DNA from: Pseudomonas xantholysinigenes | Lineage (GTDB): Bacteria > Pseudomonadota > Gammaproteobacteria > Pseudomonadales > Pseudomonadaceae | Length of the DNA: 64,000 nt | Assembly (NCBI RefSeq): GCF_014268885.2 | Contig: NZ_CP077095.1 | Location: 456,001-520,000, forward strand | Reading direction: 5' to 3' | Shown here: positions 1 through 7,250 of the stretch, one piece after another | Layout of the letters: each line of letters starts with the position of its first letter | Position numbering within the stretch: position 1 is the first letter of the stretch | Position numbers and translations under genes: made by a program | Notes under the pieces: generated by a model | What the model was told of the DNA's origin: nothing | Databases searched by the model: none | Seen by the model: only the letters and a program-made list of their open reading frames with translations

Positions 1-680
1 GGCGGTGGCGGCCTATCGACCGGGGCTGCGGTCTTGAACATGGCGCCAAAACGCCTGCCCAGTGCTTCGAGCGCCTCCAGAGACTGGGGCCCGGCCAGGC
101 TCAGGGTGATTTGGCTGCCCTGATAGAAACGCTGGTGGAACCGCTTCAGCGCGCATTGGAACGCCGCGTCCCTCAATGGCAGGCTGTAGCGGTTGCCGGC
201 ATGAAAGGCACCTAGCGGATGGCCAGGCGCCACTGACTGGAGCAAGGCGAACTGGCGCTGTGCTTCGGGGTTGCGCGACCAGGCGATGAACTCTGCGTGA
301 ATCACCTCACGCTCTGGCTGCTGGCGTTCAAGGCCAAGGTCCGGTTCGGCCAGCATCTGGCACAAACGCTCAAGGCCGCTGGCCAGGGCTGCGGGTGGGA
401 CTTCAAAGAAGAAATCAGTGGTGCGCGCCTGGGTGCTGGCGTTGACTTGTCCGCCCAGGGCCTGCACATGACGCATCAGGCCATCGGCCAGGGGAAAGCG
501 CTCGGTGCCGAGGAAAAACAGATGTTCGAGGAAATGCGCCAGGCCCGGCCATTGCGCGGGGGCGTCGTGGCTACCGGCCTGGACCCGCAGCGCCGCGGCG
601 GCGCGCTTGAGGCGCGGGGCATGGCGCAGGGTCAGGTGCAGGCCATTGGCGAGGGAGATGTGGCGGAGGGTGTCGGGCAT
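1..680 (-). CDS. pqqF: PqqF-type zinc peptidase, N-terminal part (runs off the window)
   Basis: The reverse strand encodes the first ~226 residues of an insulinase-family (M16) metallopeptidase. The inverted zinc motif HFLEH is at residues 49-53 (H49, E52, H53), after a typical M16 N-terminus (ISLANGLHLTLRHAP). In pseudomonads PqqF is the protease thought to process the PqqA peptide during pyrroloquinoline quinone biosynthesis. The assignment as PqqF rather than another M16 protease rests partly on position: in P. putida pqqF lies next to the davA/davB genes found just upstream here. The start is the ATG at 680. The C-terminal part lies outside the window, so the domain count cannot be checked. 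M16 family confidence is high and PqqF identity is good. Confidence 0.85.
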   Translation of the reverse strand, partial: MPDTLRHISLANGLHLTLRHAPRLKRAAAALRVQAGSHDAPAQWPGLAHFLEHLFFLGTERFPLADGLMRHVQALGGQVNASTQARTTDFFFEVPPAALASGLERLCQMLAEPDLGLERQQPEREVIHAEFIAWSRNPEAQRQFALLQSVAPGHPLGAFHAGNRYSLPLRDAAFQCALKRFHQRFYQGSQITLSLAGPQSLEALEALGRRFGAMFKTAAPVDRPPP

Positions 681-742
681 GCGGCAATGCTAGCGCGCAA
701 GACGGCTGTTGTCTGCTCTGGCTCCCTGGACATGCGCAATGC

Positions 743-819
743 CTGTGGGAGCAACTGTCTTGCTCAACTGCTAAAGCTAGCGGGGTCACTGTGGGAGCGG
801 CTTCAGCCGCGAACACCGG
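743..819. repeat. REP-like hairpin element and partial copy
   Basis: A palindrome at 789-819 reads TGTGGGAGCGGCTTCAGCCGCGAA, a variant of the P. putida REP element, and is followed by a second small inverted repeat (ACCGGT-ACA-GCCGGT, imperfect). A truncated head (CTGTGGGAGCAA) lies at 743-754. It occupies the gap between pqqF and davA and encodes nothing. Confidence 0.7.
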
Positions 820-857
820 TACAGCCGGTGCCAGGCAGCGCGTCGCTTGTCGGCGAT

Positions 858-874
858 GGGCCGCAAAGCGGCCC
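858..874 (-). terminator. Hairpin just after davA
   Basis: A perfect 7-bp stem (GGGCCGC / GCGGCCC) with an AAA loop starts 4 nt beyond the davA stop codon. There is no T-run after it, so it may be a 3'-end-protecting hairpin or a weak terminator rather than a classical intrinsic terminator. Confidence 0.35.
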
Positions 875-877
875 TGA

Positions 878-1660
878 TCAGTGCAGGTCTCGGCGCAGGT
901 CTTGCAGATAGGGAAATGCGTTTCGCCCAGTCACCACCCGCTCGCGCTCCAGGTCCGCCTGCAACTGGCATTCCTCGTGCCCGGCCATCGCCAGCAGGCT
1001 ACCGTCCGGGCCGATGATGCTGCTCTGCCCGCAGTAGTGGATCTCACCCTCGCTGCCGCAATAGTTGGCATACACCAGGTAGCACTGGTTCTCCTGCGCC
1101 CGGGAGCGCACGGTCACCTGGCAGACGAAATCGTAGGGGGCCATGTTCGCCGTCGGCACCAGGATCAGCTCGGCACCGGCCAGGGCCAGGCGTCGGGCAT
1201 TCTCCGGGAATTCGATGTCGTAGCAGATCAGCAGGCCGACCCTCCAGCCATCCAGTTCGACCACCGGGAAGTGGTCGGGCCCTGGGCTGAACATCGAGCG
1301 GTCCAGCTCGCCGAACAGGTGGGTCTTGCGATAGTTGCACAGGTTGCGGCCATGGGCGTCGATCAGTTGCACGCTGTTGTAGATCGCACCATCGTCGGCT
1401 CGCTCCGGGTAGCCATAGACGATGGCGATCTGCTGCGCCTGGGCAATCTCCACCACGCGCATCGCCGAAGGGCCGTCAGCGGCCTCGGCCAGGCGTTCCA
1501 CCTGGTCCAGACCGATGTTGTAGCCGCTGAGGAACATCTCCGGGCACACCAGCAGCTTGGCGCCATGAGCGGCGGCCTGCTGGGCCTGGTGCTGCAGGCG
1601 TTCGAGATTGCCGGGCACGTCCAGTGGGCCGGGCGTCCCCTGGAACAGGGCGATGCGCAT
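878..1660 (-). CDS. davA: 5-aminovaleramide amidase (delta-aminovaleramidase)
   Basis: A 260-aa nitrilase-superfamily hydrolase with the Glu-Lys-Cys triad visible: E41 in CPEMF, K112 in YRKTHLF and C146 in LLICYDIE. In P. putida DavA hydrolyses 5-aminovaleramide, the product of DavB, to 5-aminovalerate and ammonia in the aminovalerate route of L-lysine degradation. It lies 15 nt downstream of davB on the same strand, so the two are almost certainly co-transcribed. The substrate is inferred from that linkage; the fold and triad are seen directly. No signal peptide, so cytoplasmic. Confidence 0.93.
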   Translation of the reverse strand: MRIALFQGTPGPLDVPGNLERLQHQAQQAAAHGAKLLVCPEMFLSGYNIGLDQVERLAEAADGPSAMRVVEIAQAQQIAIVYGYPERADDGAIYNSVQLIDAHGRNLCNYRKTHLFGELDRSMFSPGPDHFPVVELDGWRVGLLICYDIEFPENARRLALAGAELILVPTANMAPYDFVCQVTVRSRAQENQCYLVYANYCGSEGEIHYCGQSSIIGPDGSLLAMAGHEECQLQADLERERVVTGRNAFPYLQDLRRDLH

Positions 1661-1675
1661 GGGCTACTCCTTCGC

Positions 1676-3358
1676 TCAGTCGGCCAGGGCGATCGGTCCG
1701 ATCTCGTGGAACACATCGCCCGGGCCGGGGTTGTCCGAGTGGGTCTTGCCACCGAAGTGGTTGATGATACCCCACACGGCGTTGAGCGAAGTCTGCACCG
1801 CGCCTTCGACCCAGGCCGGGGTCCACGACACGTCGTCGCCGGCGATGAAGATGCCGCGCTGCTCGGCCGGCATGTCGGCCTGCATGAAGTGCGCGTACAT
1901 GCGCTGGTTGTAGCGGTAGTGGCCCGGCAGCGCGCCCTTGAAGGCGCCGAGGAAGTGCGGGTCGGCCTCCCAGGAAATGGTGATCGGGTCGCCGATGATA
2001 TGCCCGGCGATATCGGTTTTCGGGTAGATCTTCTTCAGCGCGTCGAGGGCCAGTTGCACACGCTTTTCGGTCGGGTGCGGCAGCATCTTCAGGGCGTCGC
2101 TCATCCAGGCGTAGGACAGGCAGATCACCCCGGGCTTGTCGTCGCCGTTGTCGAACAGGTAGGTGCCACGGGTCAGGCGATCGGTGAGGGTCATGCTCAT
2201 CAGGTCGCGACCGGTTTCCGGGTCCTTGTCCTTCCAGAACGGCCGGTCGACCATGACGAAGGTCTTCGACGACTGCATGTAGCGGGTTCGGTCCAGGGCC
2301 ATCCACATCTTCTGCGAGAACAACGATTCCTCGCAGTCGATCTGGGTAGTCAGCAACCAGCTCTGGCAGGTGGTGAGCACTGCCGCGTAGTGGCGCACGT
2401 CACCGTAGTTGTCGGTGACCGCCAGGCGACCGTCGGCGGCCCGGGCGATACGCTTGACCCCGGCGCGCGGCGCGCCGCCGTGCAAGGTCTTGAGGCTGGT
2501 GCCGGCCGGCCAATGGGCGCAACGCTCCGGCACATGGCGCCAGATCCCTTGCGGTACCTGCTCGACGCCACCGACCACCAGGTGCTGGTGATCGTCGCAG
2601 TTGGTCATCACCACGCGGAAGATTTCCAGCATCGAGTTGGGGAAGTCCGAGTCCCAGCCACCGGTGCCGAAGCCGACCTGGCCGAATACTTCGCGGTGCT
2701 GGAAGCTGAGCTTGGCGAACGAGCGCGAGGTGGCGACGAAATCGTAGAAGGTGCGGTCGTCCCACAGTGGCACCAGCTTGTTCCACAGGTCTTTCAGGCG
2801 CGGTACATCGCGGTCGCGGATGGCTTGCTGGATATCGCCGAACTGCGCACCACTTTCCAGGGCGTCGGCCCAGGCGTCGGCCACTTCATGGAACAGTTGC
2901 GGCAGGTCGGCGGATTTCTCGGCGTAGTAGGTCTGGCCTTCGAGGTCGATCACCGTGCTGCCCGAGGCGGGTGTCAGCGGGTTGGGGAAGGGCTTGGTCT
3001 CCAGGCCGAGCTTGTCGACGTAGTGATAGAACGCCGTGGACGACACCGGGAAACGCATGCCGCCCAGCTCGGCGACGATGCCGTCGGTACCGTTGAATGC
3101 TTGCGAGCGCAGCCGACCGCCGAGTTTGGAGGCCTCGTAGACGACGGGCTTGAGGCCTAGCTTCATCAATTCGTAGGCCGCTACCAGCCCGGCGATGCCG
3201 CCACCGACAATCGCCACTTCCTCGCCATGCCGCGCCTGGGGAATGCTGCCCAGGCCGGCTGGGTGTTCCAGCCAGTCATCGAAGGCGAAAGGGAAGTCCG
3301 GGCCGAAGATGGTGATGGGTTTCTTGCCGTCGGCGGGGTGGCGGTTGTTCTTGTTCAT
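1676..3358 (-). CDS. davB: L-lysine 2-monooxygenase (flavin amine oxidase family)
   Basis: A 560-aa FAD-dependent amino acid monooxygenase. The dinucleotide-binding motif VGGGIAGLVAAYEL is at about residues 51-64, followed by the acidic YEAS and the GGRLRS segment typical of flavin amine oxidases; the C-terminal FAD segment (GIFIAGDDVSWTPAWVEGAV) is near residues 505-525. DavB oxidatively decarboxylates L-lysine to 5-aminovaleramide. The family also contains tryptophan 2-monooxygenase (IaaM), and many annotations use that name; length, the sequence as I remember it for P. putida DavB, and the davA partner favour lysine. The intact protein starts at the ATG at 3358. Confidence 0.93.
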   Translation of the reverse strand: MNKNNRHPADGKKPITIFGPDFPFAFDDWLEHPAGLGSIPQARHGEEVAIVGGGIAGLVAAYELMKLGLKPVVYEASKLGGRLRSQAFNGTDGIVAELGGMRFPVSSTAFYHYVDKLGLETKPFPNPLTPASGSTVIDLEGQTYYAEKSADLPQLFHEVADAWADALESGAQFGDIQQAIRDRDVPRLKDLWNKLVPLWDDRTFYDFVATSRSFAKLSFQHREVFGQVGFGTGGWDSDFPNSMLEIFRVVMTNCDDHQHLVVGGVEQVPQGIWRHVPERCAHWPAGTSLKTLHGGAPRAGVKRIARAADGRLAVTDNYGDVRHYAAVLTTCQSWLLTTQIDCEESLFSQKMWMALDRTRYMQSSKTFVMVDRPFWKDKDPETGRDLMSMTLTDRLTRGTYLFDNGDDKPGVICLSYAWMSDALKMLPHPTEKRVQLALDALKKIYPKTDIAGHIIGDPITISWEADPHFLGAFKGALPGHYRYNQRMYAHFMQADMPAEQRGIFIAGDDVSWTPAWVEGAVQTSLNAVWGIINHFGGKTHSDNPGPGDVFHEIGPIALAD

Positions 3359-3400
3359 GTAATGACCTTGCCAGGGAGGCTGCGCAGGGGGCGGAGCCTG

Positions 3401-3430
3401 AGTATAGAAAATGCCTGGTGGCCATTTTAT
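3401..3430 (-). promoter_or_regulatory. Possible davBA promoter
   Basis: On the reverse strand a TATACT hexamer (3401-3406) lies 42 nt before the davB start codon, in an AT-richer stretch. No good -35 box is visible at 16-18 nt, so an activator may be needed. Weak call. Confidence 0.35.
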
Positions 3431-3464
3431 GAAGTGCGCTGTTCGTAATTAAGAGACAGAGTGG

Positions 3465-3494
3465 CGTCGTTATGTAATTTATTTCGTCGTAATG
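3465..3494. promoter_or_regulatory. Direct repeats upstream of davB (possible operator)
   Basis: CGTCGTTATG (3465-3474) and CGTCGTAATG (3485-3494) are direct repeats exactly 20 bp apart, about two helical turns, within the AT-rich gap between the antitoxin stop and davB. The spacing suits two protomers binding the same DNA face. Which regulator would bind is unknown. Confidence 0.35.
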
Positions 3495-3520
3495 ACTGTC
3501 ATTGGTTGAGAAATGACGAC

Positions 3521-3835
3521 TCAGTCCAGGGCTGCGAGGTGCTCGACGGTTTCCGGGAATTTCTGCACCAGGCGAATCAGTGCGACGGCCTGGGCGTTGG
3601 GCTTGGAGCGCCCTTGCTCCCAATTTTCGAGGGTGCGTGCATTGGTGCGCAGGTAGCTGGCGAAGACGGCGCGCGACATGTTGAGGCGCTGGCGCAACTC
3701 GATGAGTTCGTCAGGTGCGAGGGGAGGCAGGGCCTCGAACGCGACCTTGTGCGAGCGCAGGGTCAGTTTGCCGGTACGCGCCTCGGCCAGGGCTTCGAAG
3801 CCTTCGGTGAGTTCAGTGAAGATGTTGCGTGGCAT
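3521..3835 (-). CDS. HigA/NadS-type HTH antitoxin
   Basis: A 104-aa protein with an N-terminal segment (MPRNIFTELTEGFEALAEARTG) and a C-terminal Cro/C1-type helix-turn-helix at about residues 40-90 (ELRQRLNMSRAVFASYLRTN followed by LENWEQGRSKP). This matches antitoxins of the HigBA-2 class, in which the toxin gene comes first. It overlaps the 3' end of the upstream RelE-like toxin gene by 23 nt and is intact, whereas the toxin is frameshifted. As a DNA-binding protein it may repress its own promoter near 4180-4200. The cassette sits between davB and the lrp-type gene. HTH class is clear; the pairing is inferred from adjacency. Confidence 0.85.
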   Translation of the reverse strand: MPRNIFTELTEGFEALAEARTGKLTLRSHKVAFEALPPLAPDELIELRQRLNMSRAVFASYLRTNARTLENWEQGRSKPNAQAVALIRLVQKFPETVEHLAALD

Positions 3836-4174
3836 TGGTCGTCCTCATCAGGTATTCGCGATCCAGCAATTGTTTCAGTACCTGGCATTGGTGTGGTGTC
3901 AGGTCGTCCTGGACGGTCTTTGCGTACAACGTGAAGAGCCAGAACTGCCGCCCGGCGGACCACCAGTGGTGATGATCCGTATGCCGCCGCGCTTGCCTGC
4001 GTGGCGCAAGGCATTGGCAAAACGCATCTTCCTGAGGCCGCCGGTTCCCCTGATGACATCGCCGACATGGGGATACAGGAGCAGCAGTTGTTGCAAGGAA
4101 CGGAAGTCTGCGTCGTCGAGGTACTGGCTGCGGTAGCGCTCGAACGCGGGCAGCTCCACGAATAGTGCGTCCAT
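3813..4174 (-). pseudogene. HigB/RelE-type toxin, disrupted by a frameshift
   Basis: From the ATG at 4174 the reading frame gives a typical HigB2/RelE-like N-terminus (MDALFVELPAFERYRSQYLD, then GDVIRGTGGLRKMRFANALR and KRGGIRII) but then turns into a low-quality tail. The expected continuation (HWWSAGRQFWLFTLYAKTVQ, then DDLTPHQCQVLKQLLDRE) is in another frame and ends at 3813. Adding one base at about 3970/3971 (in coding sense, ATCATC-ACCAC read as ATCATCTACCAC) would restore IIYHWWSAG and a full-length product of about 120 aa. So one base is missing relative to the family. This is either a real inactivating deletion or a sequencing error; the antitoxin remains intact. Confidence 0.85.
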
Positions 4175-4563
4175 AGTTTTGTACGTCGTTCGCGTATAGT
4201 TTGTGAGGGGGGCTGCGTGTCAAGCAGAGGTGCTGGTATCAGCCTAATCGCCGATGAGAGGTCGGTGCCGGGAGGAGGGTTGCTGGATATGTCTCGGGTT
4301 GGCGGGGGTAAGGGAGGACTGGTCGGGTAACGCCCCTGAATACGCAGGATTCGCTAATCATTTCCTACAGTCGAGGGTTTGATCGAGACCTATCCTACGG
4401 GGCTTGTCGTTCAGGTCCGACCTTTCCAGGTGGTTCGTCCCGGCTAACCAAGTTGGCCGGTTTCGTACCCTGTGTAAGGCCCACCCTGATCCCGGCGCCA
4501 ACGGTGCAGGCACTGATGGATGGGTTGCTTGACGCAATGGCGGCCTGAAGCCTGGCGCGGCGG
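4175..4563. other. Non-coding gap between toxin and lrp-type gene
   Basis: About 390 nt with no credible reading frame. Near 4184-4200 lies the presumed toxin-antitoxin promoter (reverse strand ACTATACGCGAACG just upstream of the toxin ATG). I see no tRNA, terminator or repeat in the remainder. Confidence 0.5.
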
Positions 4564-5025
4564 TCAGCCGGGCTGGCCGCGATCGACCTTGCTGCTGAGG
4601 ATGATCGAAGTGGTGGTTTTCTCCACGCCTTCGAGGCTGCCGATCTGGTCGAGCAACTGGTCCAGTTGTTCCGGCGAGTCGCTGCTCAGCCACGCCACGT
4701 AGTCGAACTCGCCACTCACTGCGCACAACTGTTGCACCTGGCCCATCGCGCCCAGGCGGCGGACGATGTCCTTGCCCGAGCGCGGCTGTGCCTTGATTCC
4801 GACATAGGCCTGCAAGCCACCGCCGAGCAGGCGTTGGCCCAGGCGTACGCCGTAGCCAGTGATCACCTTGCTCTTTTCCAACCGTGCCAGGCGCGAGTTG
4901 ACTGTGGTGCGGGCGATACCCAGGTGGCGGGCGAGGGTGGCGACGCTTTCACGGGCGTTGATCTGCAGCAGGGCGATCAGCTTGCGGTCGATTTCGTCGA
5001 GGGCGATGGCGCGGGAGTCTGGCAT
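4564..5025 (-). CDS. Lrp/AsnC-family transcriptional regulator
   Basis: A 153-aa protein with the standard two-part Lrp layout: an N-terminal winged HTH at about residues 8-60 (DEIDRKLIALLQINARESVA, then LARHLGIARTTVNSRLARLEKSK) and a C-terminal RAM/ligand-sensing domain (GGGLQAYVGIKAQPRSGKDI onward). Family members sense amino acids and act as dimers or octamers. In P. putida a gene of this type lies next to davB, so it could regulate lysine catabolism, but here the toxin-antitoxin module separates them. The ligand is not deducible from sequence. It is followed by an 84-nt gap to the next operon on the same strand. Confidence 0.92.
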   Translation of the reverse strand: MPDSRAIALDEIDRKLIALLQINARESVATLARHLGIARTTVNSRLARLEKSKVITGYGVRLGQRLLGGGLQAYVGIKAQPRSGKDIVRRLGAMGQVQQLCAVSGEFDYVAWLSSDSPEQLDQLLDQIGSLEGVEKTTTSIILSSKVDRGQPG

Positions 5026-5109
5026 GGTAGGTCTCGGCAGTCGGGCCGCTAGCCTAGCCAGCTCCTGCGGTCCAGGGCAAGACGCGGCGTGGCGGCGCCG
5101 GCGCTTGCG

Positions 5110-5748
5110 TCAGGCTGGAGGTAGCGGATGCGTGCTGATCGGTACGTCCAGCGTTTGGCTGGCTGCCAGGCACCACGCCTGCAGGGCCGAATCGATCGCG
5201 AGCTTGTCGCCCAGCTGTTCCAAGGGGATGGCCTTGGCGAAGCAGCGATAACCTGGCTTGTCCTGGTCGTTGATAGCCCCGTCCAGCGGGTAGCTGATGC
5301 TCGACCAGACGTCTCGATGCCAGTTGCCGTCTTTTTCGGGGACATCGCAGATGACCACCGACAAAACCAGGATGGTTTGGGTGGCCTCGGCTGGCGCGCC
5401 GCTGAACTGGCCAGTGAATTTGTCATATCCCGTGTCGCTGCGGACCCAGGCGCCGAACATCAGGTCGCCCTGACGGTGGTTGTGCCAGGGCTCCGGCTGG
5501 TTTTGCGGCGTGCGCAGCCAGAGCACCGAGATGTCGTGGAACGGCAGGTAGCGCAGTCCGCTGGACTTCAGGTTCTCCAGGCCTGCCACCCGTTGTGGCA
5601 GCGAGTGGGCGTAGGTCTGGTAATAGTCCTGCGCGCCCAGGCTGTCTCGCAGGTAGGCCAGCAGTTCGAACATGCGTTGCTGGTAATCGGCCAGCAGGCG
5701 ATAGGCACGACGTACGTCGAGCAGGGCGTTGCCGAGGGGCTCGGTCAT
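5110..5748 (-). CDS. Uncharacterised protein, partner of the nuclease-like gene
   Basis: A 212-aa soluble protein I do not recognise. Residues 1-40 look helical (NALLDVRRAYRLLADYQQRM), and the centre is rich in aromatic residues with alternating hydrophobic positions (DISVLWLRT, EPWHNHRQGDLMFGAWV, TILVLSVVICDV), suggesting a beta-rich core. No catalytic signature, signal peptide or membrane span is apparent. The start is set at the ATG at 5748, which overlaps the stop of the upstream nuclease-like gene (ATGA) and is preceded by GGAG at a proper distance; an in-frame ATG at 5760 is an alternative. The overlap implies translational coupling and a shared function with that gene. It ends 84 nt before the lrp-type gene. 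Confidence 0.75.
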   Translation of the reverse strand: MTEPLGNALLDVRRAYRLLADYQQRMFELLAYLRDSLGAQDYYQTYAHSLPQRVAGLENLKSSGLRYLPFHDISVLWLRTPQNQPEPWHNHRQGDLMFGAWVRSDTGYDKFTGQFSGAPAEATQTILVLSVVICDVPEKDGNWHRDVWSSISYPLDGAINDQDKPGYRCFAKAIPLEQLGDKLAIDSALQAWCLAASQTLDVPISTHPLPPA

Positions 5749-6449
5749 TTCAGGCTCCATGCCGCGAAAGCGCCTGGTGGCGTTTCGATGTGAAGGCTGG
5801 GCAGGGCATTGAGCCACTGCACCGGATGGGTTTTCAGGTGATGCCAGGCATAGCACCTGGCAAGATCTTCGAGCAGCCGCTGGGCGCCGCTGAATGTGCC
5901 TTCAAGGCCATCTTCCAGGGCCTGGAACAGCTCTTGCCAGCTACGACAGATGAGGGTGAACGGTTTGCCTGTGTGGCCCTGGAGTTCGCGGTGAACCTGG
6001 TCGAGCAGCCGCCCTTGGCCGCTCTGCGAGGTGTCCTTGAGGCCGCCAAGGGTCAGCAACAGGCTACCGGTCTCCAGCACCCCGGCATGCCAGCCGGCCC
6101 TCAGTTCGCGGGCCAGTTGCGCAGGGTCTTGTTGATCGTAGTGGTCGCGGCGCTTGGCTTCGATGAGCAGTGTGCGATTGCCGTCGCTCAACAGCACATC
6201 GGGCTCGACCCGGGTGTTGCCTTCGGGCAGGTACCACGAGGGCCAGAAGGTGATGCTCTGCAAGGGGCCAAACGGCTCGCCCAGCAAGGCCTCGAAGACT
6301 TTGCAGAAGGGCTCGTCGGGTAGATAGGCCAGGCGTTCGAACAGCGTGGCGGTCAGCACATCTTCGGCGCCTTCGCTGCGCTCGATATCGAGTGCCTGGT
6401 TGTGCAGGCCGGTGCCTTTCTTCTTGCCGGCCAAGACCGCATTGAGCAT
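5745..6449 (-). CDS. PD-(D/E)xK nuclease-like protein
   Basis: A 234-aa protein containing a clear PD-(D/E)xK signature: P83-D84 in RVEPDVLL, then E97-A98-K99 in LLIEAKRRDHYDQQ. The spacing of 12 residues between the Asp and the E-x-K pair fits the restriction-endonuclease-like fold, and an acidic helix upstream (ERLAYLPDEPFCKVFEALLG) could supply the first Glu. The segment after the motif (DPAQLARELRAGW) resembles the helix that packs on the core in such nucleases. The start is the ATG at 6449, with GAAGGA just upstream. It is the first gene of a two-gene unit with the unknown 212-aa protein. Role unknown: DNA repair, defence or another nucleic-acid transaction are all possible. Confidence 0.8.
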   Translation of the reverse strand: MLNAVLAGKKKGTGLHNQALDIERSEGAEDVLTATLFERLAYLPDEPFCKVFEALLGEPFGPLQSITFWPSWYLPEGNTRVEPDVLLSDGNRTLLIEAKRRDHYDQQDPAQLARELRAGWHAGVLETGSLLLTLGGLKDTSQSGQGRLLDQVHRELQGHTGKPFTLICRSWQELFQALEDGLEGTFSGAQRLLEDLARCYAWHHLKTHPVQWLNALPSLHIETPPGAFAAWSLK

Positions 6450-6530
6450 GACGGTTCCTTCGTCTGGAGTCGGTATGCGGGGGATCGTAGCAAAGGCATG
6501 GCCAAGTGTCCGCTGCGAGACACTGGAAAC

Positions 6531-6560
6531 GACAAGGCCGCGCAAGCGCGCGGCCTTGTC
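6531..6560 (-). terminator. Strong hairpin after the lipoprotein gene
   Basis: A perfect 13-bp inverted repeat (GACAAGGCCGCGC with a 4-nt loop) lies 15 nt after the lipoprotein stop and ahead of the nuclease-like gene on the same strand. It is followed by GTTTCC on the reverse strand, a short T-run. It would separate the two transcripts. Confidence 0.6.
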
Positions 6561-6574
6561 GGGCTGCAGCAACC

Positions 6575-6946
6575 TCAGCGAGAGGCGCTGGTTTGCGCAG
6601 TGGCGCAGGGTGATTTCAGCCCGGCGGTCATGCTCTCGACGTTGTCGAGCATCTGGTTGCCCTTGTCGACCTTCTGGGCGTTCTCCGCCAACTGCATGCG
6701 TTGCTCGTAGGTGGCCGAGGTGCCGTTCATGCTGTTCTTGGTCTCGAGTACCGAGTTGGCGATGCTCAGCAGGCTGCGACCGGTGGAGATCAGGTTGTCG
6801 GTGGCGCTGGGTGTGCAGGGCGAGTTGCCGCTGGCCATCGGGCTGGGCTGCCCGCCCTGGTTGTAGCCTCCCGGCGCCACGCAGCCGGCGAGAGTCAGCA
6901 ATACGGGTGCGATAAGCAGGGCACCAATGCGTCCTTGGATGTTCAT
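6575..6946 (-). CDS. Small putative lipoprotein
   Basis: A 123-aa protein with a lipoprotein signal: a basic N-terminus (MNIQGRIG), a hydrophobic stretch (ALLIAPVLLT) and the lipobox L-A-G-C with Cys at residue 22. The mature part is Gly/Ser/Gln-rich at first, then a helical, polar region (SIANSVLETKNSMNGTSATY and MQLAENAQKVDKGNQMLDNV) that could form a coiled coil. Residue +2 after the Cys is Val, not Asp, which would favour the outer membrane. Function unknown. Strong hairpin downstream. It may be a pseudomonad-conserved gene, but I do not recognise a family. Confidence 0.75.
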   Translation of the reverse strand: MNIQGRIGALLIAPVLLTLAGCVAPGGYNQGGQPSPMASGNSPCTPSATDNLISTGRSLLSIANSVLETKNSMNGTSATYEQRMQLAENAQKVDKGNQMLDNVESMTAGLKSPCATAQTSASR

Positions 6947-7250
6947 GTGACGTTCCCTCGATCACTGGGCTCCGACCCGGTGCCGAAGCGATGGAGGGAT
7001 TCTAGAAACGGCGCCGTGATGGCGAAATAGAACGGGTGTCCTAAAGGCATTTTGCCGGTGCGCGATGGCGGCGCAGGCGTTGCCGCTAGTCGGTCATTGA
7101 GACTGGCTGGCAGGGCAAAAGGTCCATGGGGCGGGACATGTTCTGAAGGAACGCCCGGGCACACTATGACGTTGGTCGCAGTGCCTGGCACGGCAGAGGG
7201 CGGTTATCCTAGAAGAATAGGTAGCTAAGCAACATAGAGAGAGCGCCGCC
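6947..7250. other. Divergent intergenic region
   Basis: 304 nt between the leftward lipoprotein gene and the rightward 87-aa gene. It should hold both promoters, but no convincing -35/-10 pair was found. A short inverted repeat (CCTA-GAAGAA-TAGG) is at about 7208-7221, near the start of the rightward gene. Confidence 0.4.

Noticed and set aside
881..3160. A 759-codon open frame on the forward strand over davA/davB
   Set aside because: It is antisense to two well-recognised genes, its protein has low-complexity His/Gly/Val-rich content and no family resemblance; long antisense frames are common in GC-rich genomes.
1676..3358. Tryptophan 2-monooxygenase with an auxin pathway
   Set aside because: Homologous family, but the davA partner and length fit the lysine route known in P. 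putida; no other auxin gene is present.
5745..6965. A longer start for the nuclease-like gene (to 6965)
   Set aside because: It would run through the strong hairpin at 6531-6560 and the lipoprotein gene; the ATG at 6449 has a good ribosome site.
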